Under the pieces are notes generated by a model, which was given only the letters and a program-made list of their open reading frames with translations, ran no database searches and was not told the DNA's origin. From Planococcus chinensis (GTDB lineage Bacteria > Bacillota > Bacilli > Bacillales_A > Planococcaceae), in the NCBI RefSeq assembly GCF_020071995.1, contig NZ_JABWTK010000003.1, positions 124,001 to 188,000 on the forward strand: DNA of 64,000 nt, written 5' to 3'. The position numbers and the translations under genes were made by a program. This document shows positions 37,139 to 46,326 of this stretch, piece after piece. Numbering within the stretch: position 1 is the first letter of the stretch; each line of letters starts with the position of its first letter.

Positions 37139-38571
37139 AGATTGTAATGGCTGCTGCGGAATGCGTGCCTTTTGTAAAAACCGGGGGGCTTGCAGACGTG
37201 ATGGGCGCATTGCCAAAAGAATTAGTGGCGCTTGGCCATGAAGTCACCGTGATTCTTCCCAAATACAGCCTGATTCCGGAAGAATATAAAAATGAGTTTT
37301 CGTTGTTTGGAGAAATCCAAGTCCCGTTTAAAGGGCAACAAAACACTCACACGCTTTTCGAGTACGTGCTCAAAGGCGTCCGTTATGTATTAGTGGAAAA
37401 CGACTCTTATTTTGCACGTGAGCAAATATACAGCCAACCCGACGACGGGGAGCGTTTCGCTTTTTTCAACCGCGCCGTATTGGCAGCAGTGGAAACCTTG
37501 GAAGAAGGCGTGGATATTTTACATATTCACGACTGGCATACCGGAATGATTCCTTTTCTATTAAAAGAAGATGAGCGTTACGCAGTATTAAAAGGGAAGT
37601 TGAAGACGATTTTAACGATTCACAACCTGCAGTTTCAGGGCTGGTTTCCTAAAACACTGCTGGTGGACGAGCTGGAAATGGATGACTCCCATTTTCACGA
37701 AGAAGCCGTTGCCTGGCATAACAATGTCAATTTTTTAAAGACCGGCATTGTTTACGCCGATAAAGTCACGACCGTCAGCCCAACATACCGGAACGAAATC
37801 CTGACCGAGCAATACGGGGAAAAACTGGATTCGCTATTGCGTACGAGAGAAGAAGATTTAATCGGCATTTTGAACGGCCTGGATACCGAAGCTTATAATC
37901 CGGCTGCCGACATGGATATCGAAATGGTATATGACCAGACTTCTGTAGAAAATAAGGCTGTCAATAAGCGTGCGGTGCAATCCCGTTTCGGCCTTCCGGA
38001 GCGTGGCGACGTACCGCTGTTAACCATGGTTTCCCGGTTGTCGGGCCAAAAAGGAATTGATGTTTTGGAGCAGGCATTGCCGGGGATACTGGAAGCACAA
38101 GACGTTCAGTTTGTCTTGCTTGGTTCCGGTGAAAGCCAGTATGAGCAGTTTTTCGAAGTCCTGGAAGCGGACTTTCCTGGGCAAGTGGTAGCCCATATCG
38201 GTTTTGACGAATCGCTTGCCCATTTGCTGTACGCGGGCGCAGATATCTTTTTGATGCCTTCCCATTTTGAACCTTGTGGATTAAGCCAGCTGGTTTCGAT
38301 GCGCTATGGCACAGTGCCGGTAGCCAACAAGACAGGGGGGCTCAAAGATACGGTCGTGGAATACGATCCAGACCTGCAAAGCGGCAATGGATTTTTAAGC
38401 GATTTTTCAAAGCAGGAAAGTTTTGCAGAAGCCGTGAACCGTGCCCTGTCCCTGTATCAACAGCCCGAACACTGGAAAATGATCAAACAAAATGGCATGC
38501 GGGGCGATTACTCCTGGTCACGTTCTGCAAAAGAATACGCCAGTGTATATGAGGGAATCGCCGGAAAGTGA
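37135..38571 (+). CDS. glgA: Glycogen synthase (ADP-glucose)
   Basis: GT5 enzyme that elongates alpha-1,4-glucan from ADP-glucose. 478 aa. The N-terminal KTGGLADVMGALPKEL loop binds ADP-glucose; HIHDWHTGMIPFLL, and in the second Rossmann domain SRLSGQKGIDVLEQAL and the catalytic PSHFEPCGLSQLVSMRYG are clear. The start overlaps the glgD stop; GAGGAAG is the binding site. Confidence 0.97.
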   Translation: MKIVMAAAECVPFVKTGGLADVMGALPKELVALGHEVTVILPKYSLIPEEYKNEFSLFGEIQVPFKGQQNTHTLFEYVLKGVRYVLVENDSYFAREQIYSQPDDGERFAFFNRAVLAAVETLEEGVDILHIHDWHTGMIPFLLKEDERYAVLKGKLKTILTIHNLQFQGWFPKTLLVDELEMDDSHFHEEAVAWHNNVNFLKTGIVYADKVTTVSPTYRNEILTEQYGEKLDSLLRTREEDLIGILNGLDTEAYNPAADMDIEMVYDQTSVENKAVNKRAVQSRFGLPERGDVPLLTMVSRLSGQKGIDVLEQALPGILEAQDVQFVLLGSGESQYEQFFEVLEADFPGQVVAHIGFDESLAHLLYAGADIFLMPSHFEPCGLSQLVSMRYGTVPVANKTGGLKDTVVEYDPDLQSGNGFLSDFSKQESFAEAVNRALSLYQQPEHWKMIKQNGMRGDYSWSRSAKEYASVYEGIAGK

Positions 38572-38580
38572 AGGTGGCGG

Positions 38581-40962
38581 ATGTTTTATTCAAAAGAAGA
38601 ATTTAAAGAAAACTTTGCAAAGCTACTGGAACAGCAAGAACAGCCTGCAGCTCCCGAAACCGCCTACTTCGTTTTAGCTGGAATGGTGCGGGAATTTGTC
38701 CAACGGGATTGGGATGAAACGACTTATCTGTATCAGGAAGAGCAGCGGAAACAGCTGTATTATTTTTCGATTGAATTCTTGATCGGCCGCATGCTGGGAC
38801 AGAACTTAGTGAACTTGTCGCTTTATGAAATGGTAAACGAAGGCTTGGCTGAACTTGGCTATAATTTGGCGGAACTTGAGGAACAGGAGCCAGAACCGGG
38901 TCTTGGCAATGGCGGTCTTGGCCGGCTTGCCGCCTGTTTTATGGACTCTCTTGCCTCGCTTCAGATGCCTGGGCATGGCTGCGGCATCCGCTACAAAGGC
39001 GGATTGTTCAGCCAAGGCATAAGCGATGGTTTTCAGACCGAGAAGCCGACCGACTGGATAAATGATTCCATCGGATGGGATACCAGACGGGAAGATTTGG
39101 CTTTGTATATCCCGTTTTTCGGGAAACTGCATGCCTCAGATGACGGGCCATTCAAGCCGGAACATAGAGATGTGAAATGGGTAAAAGCTGTACCATACGA
39201 CATGCCGGTAGTCGGCGCGTATGGAAACACAGTTAACACACTGCGCCTTTGGCAAGCCGAACTGCCGGAACCGCATTTGCTGCCTGATGGCGACATCGAC
39301 GCTTATCAGCAGCAAGTCGAAACCATTTCGGATCGTCTGTACCCCGATGATTCAACCGAAGAAGGGAAAATCCTCCGGTTGAAGCAGCAATATTTTCTAT
39401 GCAGCGCTTCCCTTCAAACCATAGTCAAAAATCGTGATTTTCCGATGACGGTTCTGGCAAAGCACGTAGCCATCCAAATCAATGACACCCATCCAGCTTT
39501 AGCTATTCCTGAACTGATGCGGATTCTGCTCGATGAAGAAGGAATGTCATGGGAAGAAGCGTGGGGAATTACGACTCACACCATTTCTTACACCAACCAC
39601 ACCATTCTGGAAGAAGCGATGGAAAAGTGGAGCAGCCACATTCTTGAACAGCTCCTTCCACGCGTGTATATGATCATCCAGGAAATCGACCGCCGCTTTA
39701 AGGAGAAATGCCATCAGGAAAAATTAGAGCCTGAAGCGCTGAAGAAACTCGCCATCATCGATGACGGAATGGTCAAAATGGCGACGCTAGCTGTCGTGGG
39801 AAGCTACAAAGTGAACGGAGTTGCCAAGCTGCATACGGACATTTTAAAAAGGCGTGAGATGAAAGAGCTGAATGAGCATTTTCCTCATAAATTCCATAAT
39901 AAAACCAACGGCATCACCCACCGGCGCTGGCTGATAAAAGCGAACCCTGAACTTTCGAATCTGATTTCTTCCGCAATTGGAGACGAATGGAAGCGGGACA
40001 CGATGAAGCTGCATAAGCTGAATGAATTTACGCAGAATCCGGTATTTGTCGGTGATTTTAAAGCCGTGAAGCAGCAAAAAAAGAACCAGCTTGCCGATTA
40101 TGTATGGAGCCACCAAGCTATAACCATCGATCCTGAATCGATTTACGATATGCACATCAAAAGATTCCATGGCTATAAGCGGCAGTTGATGAATATTCTG
40201 CATATCCAAATGCTTTACAACCGGATTAAAGAAGATGCCTCTTACCGGCCATACCCGCGCACTTTTTTCTTTGCGGGCAAAGCGGCAAAGAGCTATCAAT
40301 TCGCCAAGCAAGTCATTAAACTGATCAATACTGTAGCAGAAAAGGTGAACAATGACCCTGTCGCGCGCCATCATCTTCATGTTGTCTTTGTTGAAGATTA
40401 CAGCGTCAGCCGGGCTGAAAAAATGTTTCCTGCAGCTGATATCAGCGAACAGATTTCGACCGCCTCAAAAGAGGCTTCCGGCACCGGGAATATGAAATTC
40501 ATGATGAACGGCGCTGTAACATTGGGCACTTTTGACGGAGCGACTGTAGAAATCGTTGAACAAATCGGAGATGACAACGCCTTTATTTTCGGGTTGTCTG
40601 CGCAGCAAGTTATGCAGTTTGAAAAAGAGAAAACCTATCATGCAAGGGAATTCATCGAAAAAGACCGGGAAATCGGCCGGGTGGTCAGTGAATTGTTAAG
40701 CGGCAGCTTGTCAAAAGGACCGGAAAATATCGACTTTATCCGTCAGCAGCTTGTCGGCGAAAACGATCCGTTTTTTGTGCTGAAAGACCTTCAGCATTAT
40801 GCCAGAACCCATAACCGGGTATTGGCCGTCTATGAAGACAGCTTGGCTTGGCAAGAAATGTCGGTGGTGAATATTGCCCAATCCGGAATTTTTTCAAGCG
40901 ACCGGACCATTCGCCAATATTCGGACGAAGTATGGAATTTGGAAAAAGTGCACAGTAAATAA
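38581..40962 (+). CDS. glgP: Glycogen phosphorylase
   Basis: PLP-dependent phosphorolysis of glycogen to glucose-1-phosphate. 793 aa (GT35). Motifs: GLGNGGLGRLAACFMDSLAS, DTHPALAIPELMRIL, HNKTNGITHRRWL, KRFHGYKRQLMNIL and the PLP-lysine segment EASGTGNMKFMMNGAVTLGT. It starts nine bases after glgA, completing a synthesis-plus-breakdown operon. There is no terminator before the next gene, so the SDR gene may be the last cistron. Confidence 0.97.
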   Translation: MFYSKEEFKENFAKLLEQQEQPAAPETAYFVLAGMVREFVQRDWDETTYLYQEEQRKQLYYFSIEFLIGRMLGQNLVNLSLYEMVNEGLAELGYNLAELEEQEPEPGLGNGGLGRLAACFMDSLASLQMPGHGCGIRYKGGLFSQGISDGFQTEKPTDWINDSIGWDTRREDLALYIPFFGKLHASDDGPFKPEHRDVKWVKAVPYDMPVVGAYGNTVNTLRLWQAELPEPHLLPDGDIDAYQQQVETISDRLYPDDSTEEGKILRLKQQYFLCSASLQTIVKNRDFPMTVLAKHVAIQINDTHPALAIPELMRILLDEEGMSWEEAWGITTHTISYTNHTILEEAMEKWSSHILEQLLPRVYMIIQEIDRRFKEKCHQEKLEPEALKKLAIIDDGMVKMATLAVVGSYKVNGVAKLHTDILKRREMKELNEHFPHKFHNKTNGITHRRWLIKANPELSNLISSAIGDEWKRDTMKLHKLNEFTQNPVFVGDFKAVKQQKKNQLADYVWSHQAITIDPESIYDMHIKRFHGYKRQLMNILHIQMLYNRIKEDASYRPYPRTFFFAGKAAKSYQFAKQVIKLINTVAEKVNNDPVARHHLHVVFVEDYSVSRAEKMFPAADISEQISTASKEASGTGNMKFMMNGAVTLGTFDGATVEIVEQIGDDNAFIFGLSAQQVMQFEKEKTYHAREFIEKDREIGRVVSELLSGSLSKGPENIDFIRQQLVGENDPFFVLKDLQHYARTHNRVLAVYEDSLAWQEMSVVNIAQSGIFSSDRTIRQYSDEVWNLEKVHSK

Positions 40963-40984
40963 CCGTACCGGGAAGGGTGATAGC

Positions 40985-41794
40985 ATGGCGGAAGGGAATT
41001 TCGATAATACGGATTTGAAAGATTACAAAGCAAGCGGAGTCCTCCAAGGGAAAGTGGCCATTATTACCGGGGGGAACAGCGGAATTGGACAAGCGGTCGC
41101 TTTCGCTTACGCCAAAGAAGGCGCCAAAGTGGTGATCGGGTACCTGGACGATGAAGAAGCTACCGCAAAAACGATTGAAACGATTGAAAGCTACGGGGGC
41201 GAGGCAAAAGCGCTGAGCGGTGACTTAGGGAAATCCGAAAACTGCGATAAGCTCGTTCAATTTGCGCTCGATTCATTCGGACAAATTGATATTCTGGTCA
41301 ACAATGCCGGGTACCAGTATCCGGAAAGCAATCCGGTGGATATTACCGATGAACATATATTGAAGACGTTCGAAATCAAGGCGTTTGCCATGCTGTACCT
41401 GGTCCGCGCGGCACGCCCGCATTTGAAAGAAGGCGCTCGCATCATCAATACCGCCTCCATCAATGCCTACCGGGGGCATTCGGATTTGATCGATTATGCC
41501 GGGGCAAACGGCGCTATGGTCTCGATGACGCGTTCGCTCGCCCGTCGTTTTGTCCGGGAAGGCATTGCGGTGAACGGCATTGCTCCGGGCCCGGTTTGGA
41601 CCCCGCTGATCCCGAAAACGTTCGGCCATCTGGATCCGGAACTGGAAGAAGGATTTGGCAAAGATGTGCCCGCCGGACGGCCCGCCCAACCTTATGAACT
41701 CGTAAAAGCTTATGTCTTTTTGGCAGATCCCCAAAATTCGTATATGACCGGGCAATTTTTGCATATGAACGGCGGAGACTATATGTCCACCTGA
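40985..41794 (+). CDS. SDR-family oxidoreductase lacking the catalytic lysine
   Basis: 269 aa of the YhdF/YdaD general-stress type. Rossmann motif TGGNSGIG (28-35), NNAGYQYP, catalytic Ser158 (NTASINAY) and Tyr171 are present. The YxxxK motif reads Y171-AGA-N175: AAC encodes Asn where Lys is expected. Lys normally holds the nicotinamide ribose and lowers the Tyr pKa, so activity may be reduced or changed. The N-terminal extension of about 20 residues is normal for the group. ATG 40985 follows GGGAAGGGTG, 22 bases after glgP; probably co-transcribed with the glycogen operon. Confidence 0.85.
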   Translation: MAEGNFDNTDLKDYKASGVLQGKVAIITGGNSGIGQAVAFAYAKEGAKVVIGYLDDEEATAKTIETIESYGGEAKALSGDLGKSENCDKLVQFALDSFGQIDILVNNAGYQYPESNPVDITDEHILKTFEIKAFAMLYLVRAARPHLKEGARIINTASINAYRGHSDLIDYAGANGAMVSMTRSLARRFVREGIAVNGIAPGPVWTPLIPKTFGHLDPELEEGFGKDVPAGRPAQPYELVKAYVFLADPQNSYMTGQFLHMNGGDYMST

Positions 41795-41802
41795 TTCCAA
41801 AG

Positions 41803-41836
41803 AAAAAAGCTGGCCAGATTGAAGGCCAGCTTTTTT
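41803..41836 (+). terminator. Terminator of the glg-SDR operon
   Basis: Perfect 13-bp stem AAAAAAGCTGGCC / GGCCAGCTTTTTT, 8-nt loop. Confidence 0.93.
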
Positions 41837-41967
41837 GTGTTGCCTGGAGATTAAATCGCCGCCTCCTGTTTGAATAATGCCCCTGGTTTCCGGCCTTTTT
41901 AGCTGCTTTGGAAGAGAACGGGCCGCTGAGAATATGGTAAAATTCAGTATAGGAAGAGGCGAGGAAT

Positions 41968-43068
41968 ATGAAAAATAAACTTATATGGCTGGCCGCACTG
42001 ACTCTCGTGCTGCTGGCTGGCTGCCTGCAAGAGGCAAAGCCCCAGGAGAAGCCCGGCCCATCCGAAGCACCTACAACACCGGCGGCGACAGAATCCGCAA
42101 AAGAAAATTTGAAAGTTCATTTTATCGATGTCGGCCAAGGGGATGCCACGCTTTTGGAGTATGAAGACTACAAGCTGCTGATTGATACCGGTGACTGGAA
42201 CAGTACAGCGACCGTTGATTATTTGAAAGCGAACGAAGTTGAAAAATTGGATATTGTCGTAGGGACGCATCCCGATTCCGACCATATCGGCCAATTGGAG
42301 CGCGTCGTCGAGCAATTTGAAGTCGGAGAAGTTTGGATGTCCGGAAATGCCAGCACTTCGAATACGTTTATCAATGCTTTGAAGGCGATTGACGAGAAGG
42401 GAACGGATTACTACGAACCGCGTGCCGGAGAAGTGTTTGATGTCGGCAGCCTGCAAGTCGAAGTGCTTTATCCTGAAGAAATTACAGGCAAGGCCAACGA
42501 GGAATCCATCTCGCTGAAACTGACTTACGGCGATATCGACTTTGTCTTTACGGGGGATTCCGGCGTAAAGGAAGAGCAGGCAATGATTGATAATGGAGCG
42601 GATTTGGATGCAGAAATTCTGCATTTGGGCCATCACGGCTCCAATACTTCTACAAGCAATGCATTCTTAAAAGCAGTAACCCCTGAAGTGGCCGTATACA
42701 GTGCCGGAATCGATAATTCCTATGGGCATCCGCATGCGGAAGTAATCGCGGCTGTCGAAAACGCGGGAGCGGAAGTATACGGCACTGATGTCAACGGTAC
42801 GGTAGTGCTTGATACAAACGGAAAAACCTATGAAATCAGTACGGAAAAAGAAGGGACAGTGGTGGAAGGGAAAAACCGCTGCCTCGATATCAATAAGGCA
42901 TCTACTGCTGAATTGCAGGAAATTGCCGGCATCGGGACATCTTTGGCCGAAGCCATCATCGACGAGCGGCCGTTTAAAACCATCGAAGAACTGGATAAAA
43001 TAAAAGGCATCGGCAAAGGCAAAATTAGCGCCATTAAAGAACAGGGCCTTGCTTGCATAGGGGAGTGA
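41968..43068 (+). CDS. Lipoprotein with ComEC-like metallo-beta-lactamase domain and C-terminal helix-hairpin-helix
   Basis: 366 aa. Lipoprotein signal with lipobox LLAGC (Cys19), then a Pro/Thr linker. Residues about 48-280 are an MBL fold of the ComEC/Rec2 C-terminal type: HFIDVGQGDATLLEY, LLIDTG, THPDSDHIG (101-109) as the metal motif, and LHLGHHGSNTSTS. Residues about 300-365 contain two HhH motifs (LDINKASTAELQEIAGIG and ELDKIKGIGKGKISAI) as in ComEA. It should be an exported, membrane-tethered, DNA-binding hydrolase or nuclease. DUF3006 follows five bases later, a pairing I remember from other Bacilli. Confidence 0.88.
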   Translation: MKNKLIWLAALTLVLLAGCLQEAKPQEKPGPSEAPTTPAATESAKENLKVHFIDVGQGDATLLEYEDYKLLIDTGDWNSTATVDYLKANEVEKLDIVVGTHPDSDHIGQLERVVEQFEVGEVWMSGNASTSNTFINALKAIDEKGTDYYEPRAGEVFDVGSLQVEVLYPEEITGKANEESISLKLTYGDIDFVFTGDSGVKEEQAMIDNGADLDAEILHLGHHGSNTSTSNAFLKAVTPEVAVYSAGIDNSYGHPHAEVIAAVENAGAEVYGTDVNGTVVLDTNGKTYEISTEKEGTVVEGKNRCLDINKASTAELQEIAGIGTSLAEAIIDERPFKTIEELDKIKGIGKGKISAIKEQGLACIGE

Positions 43069-43072
43069 TTGG

Positions 43073-43336
43073 ATGAGAGGCACACTGGACCGAATAGAAG
43101 ACGGCCATTTGGCGGTCATCCTGCTGGAAGAGGCGAAGCAGGAAATCATTTTGCCCATCAGGCATTTGCCGGAAGGCAGCCGAGTGAATTCATGGTTTGA
43201 AATCGAGCTGGATGGAGAAGAAATCATTTCAATTTCATTAGATGAAGAAACGGCGGAAGCCAAAGAAAGCGAAGCCCAGGAATTGATGCAAAAGCTGAGA
43301 TCGAGACGCCGCGGCAGCCGCTTTAAGCGGGAATAA
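43073..43336 (+). CDS. DUF3006-domain protein
   Basis: 87 aa small beta-barrel-like protein: GTLDRIEDGHLAVILLEEAK, then LPIRHLPEGSRVNSWFEIEL and a basic C terminus (LRSRRRGSRFKRE). Starts five bases after the MBL lipoprotein stop, with GGGAGTG inside the preceding gene, so it is translationally linked to it. The domain is uncharacterised; the basic tail could contact nucleic acid. Confidence 0.85.
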   Translation: MRGTLDRIEDGHLAVILLEEAKQEIILPIRHLPEGSRVNSWFEIELDGEEIISISLDEETAEAKESEAQELMQKLRSRRRGSRFKRE

Positions 43337-43346
43337 TCCCGGTTAA

Positions 43347-43394
43347 GCGTAAATGCCGCAACGCTGAGCATAAATTTCAAAACTTGGGCATAAA
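43347..43394. repeat. Three degenerate units with 20-21-base period
   Basis: GCGTAAA at 43347, GCATAAA at 43368 and GCATAAA at 43388, each preceded by a purine-rich trinucleotide. Lies between the DUF3006 stop codon and the terminator. Comparable in period to the array at 7028-7120. Confidence 0.5.
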
Positions 43395-43398
43395 CACA

Positions 43399-43435
43399 AA
43401 AAGAAGGCCGGGAGACTAACTCCCGGCCTTCTTTT
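43399..43435. terminator. Bidirectional terminator
   Basis: Perfect 14-bp stem AAGAAGGCCGGGAG / CTCCCGGCCTTCTT, loop ACTAA, with flanking A/T runs; shared by DUF3006 and the convergent DUF3219 gene. Confidence 0.93.
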
Positions 43436-43446
43436 CTTATGAATCA

Positions 43447-43746
43447 TTATGCTTTTTCCATCAATTCCAGATGATAATCGGCTACTTCGTCTGCTTGGTA
43501 AAGATTTGTGATGGACGTGGAATAATTGGAAATGGAAGCGGGAAAATCCAGATTTTTTTCAGGCACGCGGATCTGGAAATCCATTTCATACAATAGCACC
43601 GCAATGTCATGGTACTCGTTGCTCGTCACTTTAAAATCAATAATGATCTTATGCAGTTCCCGTTCGGTCCCGGGAGTCTTCACCGTTTCATGTGAAAATT
43701 GAAAAGCTTCGATGACGCGGTCGTTAATGTGGATTTGTGTACTCAT
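43447..43746 (-). CDS. DUF3219/YkvR-like protein
   Basis: 99 aa: IIIDFKVTSNEYHDIAVLLY, then FQIRVPEKNLDFPASISNYS and TSITNLYQADEVADYHLELM agree with B. subtilis YkvR as I remember it. Soluble, beta-rich, function unknown. Start overlaps the stop of the acyl-CoA dehydrogenase gene (ATGA), so the two are one operon. Confidence 0.78.
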   Translation of the reverse strand: MSTQIHINDRVIEAFQFSHETVKTPGTERELHKIIIDFKVTSNEYHDIAVLLYEMDFQIRVPEKNLDFPASISNYSTSITNLYQADEVADYHLELMEKA

Positions 43747-44912
43747 GTAATTGATTCGCCTCCATTTTTTGTTTTGAAAAACTCGATGGCTTTAGATGCC
43801 AGTTGTGCTTTCACCATGTCTTCCATCGGCGGATTGTATAAGCCGGCGCGGATGTTCAAGTAATGGCGGTGCATCGGATTGGCTTCCGACAGCGCACGTG
43901 AGCCCACAATTTTCATCGCTTTGTCGACAATGCCCATTGCTGCATGGGTTACAGCTATTTTGGCCACGTCGAGTGCTTCGTCCATTGTGGACTTGTCAGG
44001 TGCCAGTTCATAGCGTTCGACTGTTCCGTAAAGCATATGGCGGGCGGTCGCGAGTTCCAATTCCATCTCCCCGATGGTCTGACGGATATTCGGCGTCTCA
44101 GCGATCGGTTTGCCAAGTGAAGCGGGTGCATAGGACGAGGCAAAGTCAATTGCGTAATCGCGGGCTGCGGCGGCAATGCCGATGTAACAAGCGGGTATGT
44201 GGAGCAGCCAACCTTTTCCGGCTGCTTGTGCACCCGACGGTTTCAGTACATAGGAAGCCGGTATGCGTACATTTTGAAGCACTAATGTGTGGCTCGCAGT
44301 TCCGCGCATCGCCAGCATATCCCATGTTTCATCGATTGAAACACCTTCCGCTTCCCGCGGAATGATAAACGTCATTACTTCTTCGGTCTCCAAAGCAGCC
44401 GTCACAAAAATATAGTCGAGGGCCGGCGCGAGGGAGGTGTAAGTCTTTTCCCCGTTAATGATCCATTCGTCGCCGTCGCGTACAGCAGTGGTGCGCGGCA
44501 AGGCGCCGCGTGCCGGACTGCCGGCGTTATTTTCAGTAGCAGCCGTATTGATCAAGGCGCCGCTGGCAATCTGTTTCATCAGCCATTTCGCAGATTCGGG
44601 GTGCCAGTGCCGGTTTTCGGCAAATTCAAGCACAATTCCGACATGCCAGCCAATCGATAAGCCGGTAGGGCCCGACGCTTTCGATATCGCTTCCTGGGCC
44701 AATATGTATTCGTATAAGCCAAGCCCTTGTCCGCCGTATTCAGCCGGCAGCGTTAAAGTATGGTATTGGATATTTTTTAAATCTTGTATATTTTCGTGAG
44801 GGAACGAGCCGAGGGCATCGAGTTCCGGCTCGCGTTGTTGAAAAGTTGGCTGCAACGCCTGGATCTGTGCGGCCAGCTTTTGCTGTTCAGGGGTTTTGAT
44901 AAAAGCGTCCAT
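43743..44912 (-). CDS. Acyl-CoA dehydrogenase family protein
   Basis: 389 aa FAD enzyme. Three-domain plan: N-terminal helices (YGGQGLGLYEYILAQEAISKA), the beta domain with NTAATENNAGSPARGALP and INGEKTYTSLAPALDYIFVT, and the C-terminal helical bundle (MELELATARHMLYGTVERYE, AKIAVTHAAMGIVDKAMKIV, GSRALSEANPMHRHYLNIRA). The active-site Glu of fatty acyl-CoA dehydrogenases is not obvious in the usual place, so the protein may be of the related DszC/hydroxylase-type branch. AAGGAG precedes the ATG. Substrate unknown. Confidence 0.88.
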   Translation of the reverse strand: MDAFIKTPEQQKLAAQIQALQPTFQQREPELDALGSFPHENIQDLKNIQYHTLTLPAEYGGQGLGLYEYILAQEAISKASGPTGLSIGWHVGIVLEFAENRHWHPESAKWLMKQIASGALINTAATENNAGSPARGALPRTTAVRDGDEWIINGEKTYTSLAPALDYIFVTAALETEEVMTFIIPREAEGVSIDETWDMLAMRGTASHTLVLQNVRIPASYVLKPSGAQAAGKGWLLHIPACYIGIAAAARDYAIDFASSYAPASLGKPIAETPNIRQTIGEMELELATARHMLYGTVERYELAPDKSTMDEALDVAKIAVTHAAMGIVDKAMKIVGSRALSEANPMHRHYLNIRAGLYNPPMEDMVKAQLASKAIEFFKTKNGGESIT

Positions 44913-44956
44913 GAAAATATGCTCCTTCCAGCAGGGTTTACTAAAACCATAACATG

Positions 44957-44996
44957 AAAAGCCGCCAAAGCGGGACTTGCATGCTTTGGCGGCTTT
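44957..44996 (-). terminator. Terminator of the ykvI-like gene
   Basis: Stem GCTTTGGCGGCTTT / AAAGCCGCCAAAGC, 14 bp perfect, with a T run on the minus strand. Confidence 0.85.
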
Positions 44997-44999
44997 CGC

Positions 45000-46079
45000 T
45001 TAATTATTATTTACACTGCTGTTGATGCCTACAGGTTTATCGGAATTTCTGATGTCTGCCCAGATCAAAGCCGCTACTAGGAAGAATCCAAGGTAACCGA
45101 CGACCGGATAGAACATATTCACAAGTTCAGTGAATCCGACAAAACTCAGAATGTAAGAAATGATTCCCACAATGATTACGAAAATCTTGAACTTGGCTGT
45201 GCCGGAGTGCATGAAGCGTGCTGAAAAAGCATAAATCATGCCAACTGCGGTATTGAAAATCATTCCGAATAAAATGAAAGACATAAACCAGCCGATAAGA
45301 GGTGAAATGTCGTTGGCAATTTGAAGCATTGGCATTTCTGCGCCTCCAACTTCATCGACTCTAGCAAATATTGCCAAGTGGCTCAAAATGATTAAAACTC
45401 CGAGTCCGAGGCCGCCAAAAAGACCGCCGCGTGCTGCAATTTTTTCATCTTTTTCGGTGCTGCCCATAACAATGGCCATGGAAGCTCCGACTGCAATATT
45501 AAAAGAGGCATAGTTCAGAGCGGACAAAAACCAGTTGGGAACAGCTGACAGCTGTTCTTTGGCAATCGGATCCAATAAAGAAAATGCTGAATCCATCGTT
45601 GCTAAACTATAAACCGCAAGAATGACAACCATCAAGATAAGAAAAGGCGTAATGCCTCCGATAATGGCAATGACTTTTTCCACATTCAGCATAATCGTTA
45701 AAATGACCAGCACAATCAGAAGGGTGCTTCCGAGAGCTGCCGGAAGGCCGAACTGCTGAGTGAAAATTGATCCGGCTCCGGCAACCATTACGACGCCTAC
45801 GCCAAATAGCGTTAAGATAATTATATAATCCACAATCGTGCCGAGAATTTTTCCACTGATTCCATAAATAACATCTTTATGGGAGGTCTTTTGCATTCGG
45901 CTGCCTAAGCGTGTTAAGCTCATGCCGAGATAGGCAAACATGACCGTTGAAATAAGCGCAGCTAAAATGCCCATGAGGCCGAAACTTGTAAAGTACTGCA
46001 GGATTTCTTGTCCGGAAGCAAATCCAGCCCCGACAATAATGCCGATAAAGGCACTTCCCATTTTTAAACTCTTCTTCAT
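45000..46079 (-). CDS. YkvI-family membrane transporter
   Basis: 359 aa with about ten membrane helices and the LeuT-like/APC start MGSAFIGIIVGAGFASGQEI, in which the unwound first helix has the small-residue motif GAGFASGQE. KDVIYGISGKILGTIVDYII and FSARFMHSGTAKFKI also fit YkvI of B. subtilis. Amino-acid or amine transport is a reasonable guess. Single gene. Confidence 0.85.
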   Translation of the reverse strand: MKKSLKMGSAFIGIIVGAGFASGQEILQYFTSFGLMGILAALISTVMFAYLGMSLTRLGSRMQKTSHKDVIYGISGKILGTIVDYIIILTLFGVGVVMVAGAGSIFTQQFGLPAALGSTLLIVLVILTIMLNVEKVIAIIGGITPFLILMVVILAVYSLATMDSAFSLLDPIAKEQLSAVPNWFLSALNYASFNIAVGASMAIVMGSTEKDEKIAARGGLFGGLGLGVLIILSHLAIFARVDEVGGAEMPMLQIANDISPLIGWFMSFILFGMIFNTAVGMIYAFSARFMHSGTAKFKIFVIIVGIISYILSFVGFTELVNMFYPVVGYLGFFLVAALIWADIRNSDKPVGINSSVNNN

Positions 46080-46326
46080 ATATATCCCCCTTGAAGTTAT
46101 TTTCTCCTCATAGAAGTTATCCTCTCTATAATTAGAAAATTAACCTTATTCAAATATAACAAATCAAAGTAAGCGTTTCAATAGAGGAAAAGAGGGGGAA
46201 GCAGGACACGGCTATATGACTACAGGTATGGAAGACCTTTCCCAATAAAACTATAAAAACAGTCCAGAAATATTATAAAAACATAGAAAACCCACCTTCC
46301 GTACGGAAGATGGGCATGAATCTGTA
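46080..46326. other. Intergenic region with a minus-strand terminator
   Basis: Contains the hairpin CCCATCTTCCG / CGGAAGGTGGG (46291-46314, minus strand) plus TTTTC, which ends the yflT-like transcript. The rest is AT-rich and should hold the ykvI promoter, but I see no consensus pair. Confidence 0.6.

Noticed and set aside
46167-46181. CcpA cre-like site AAGTAAGCGTTTCAA upstream of the ykvI-like gene
   Set aside because: Two mismatches to the usual consensus at key positions and no supporting promoter; chance occurrence is likely.
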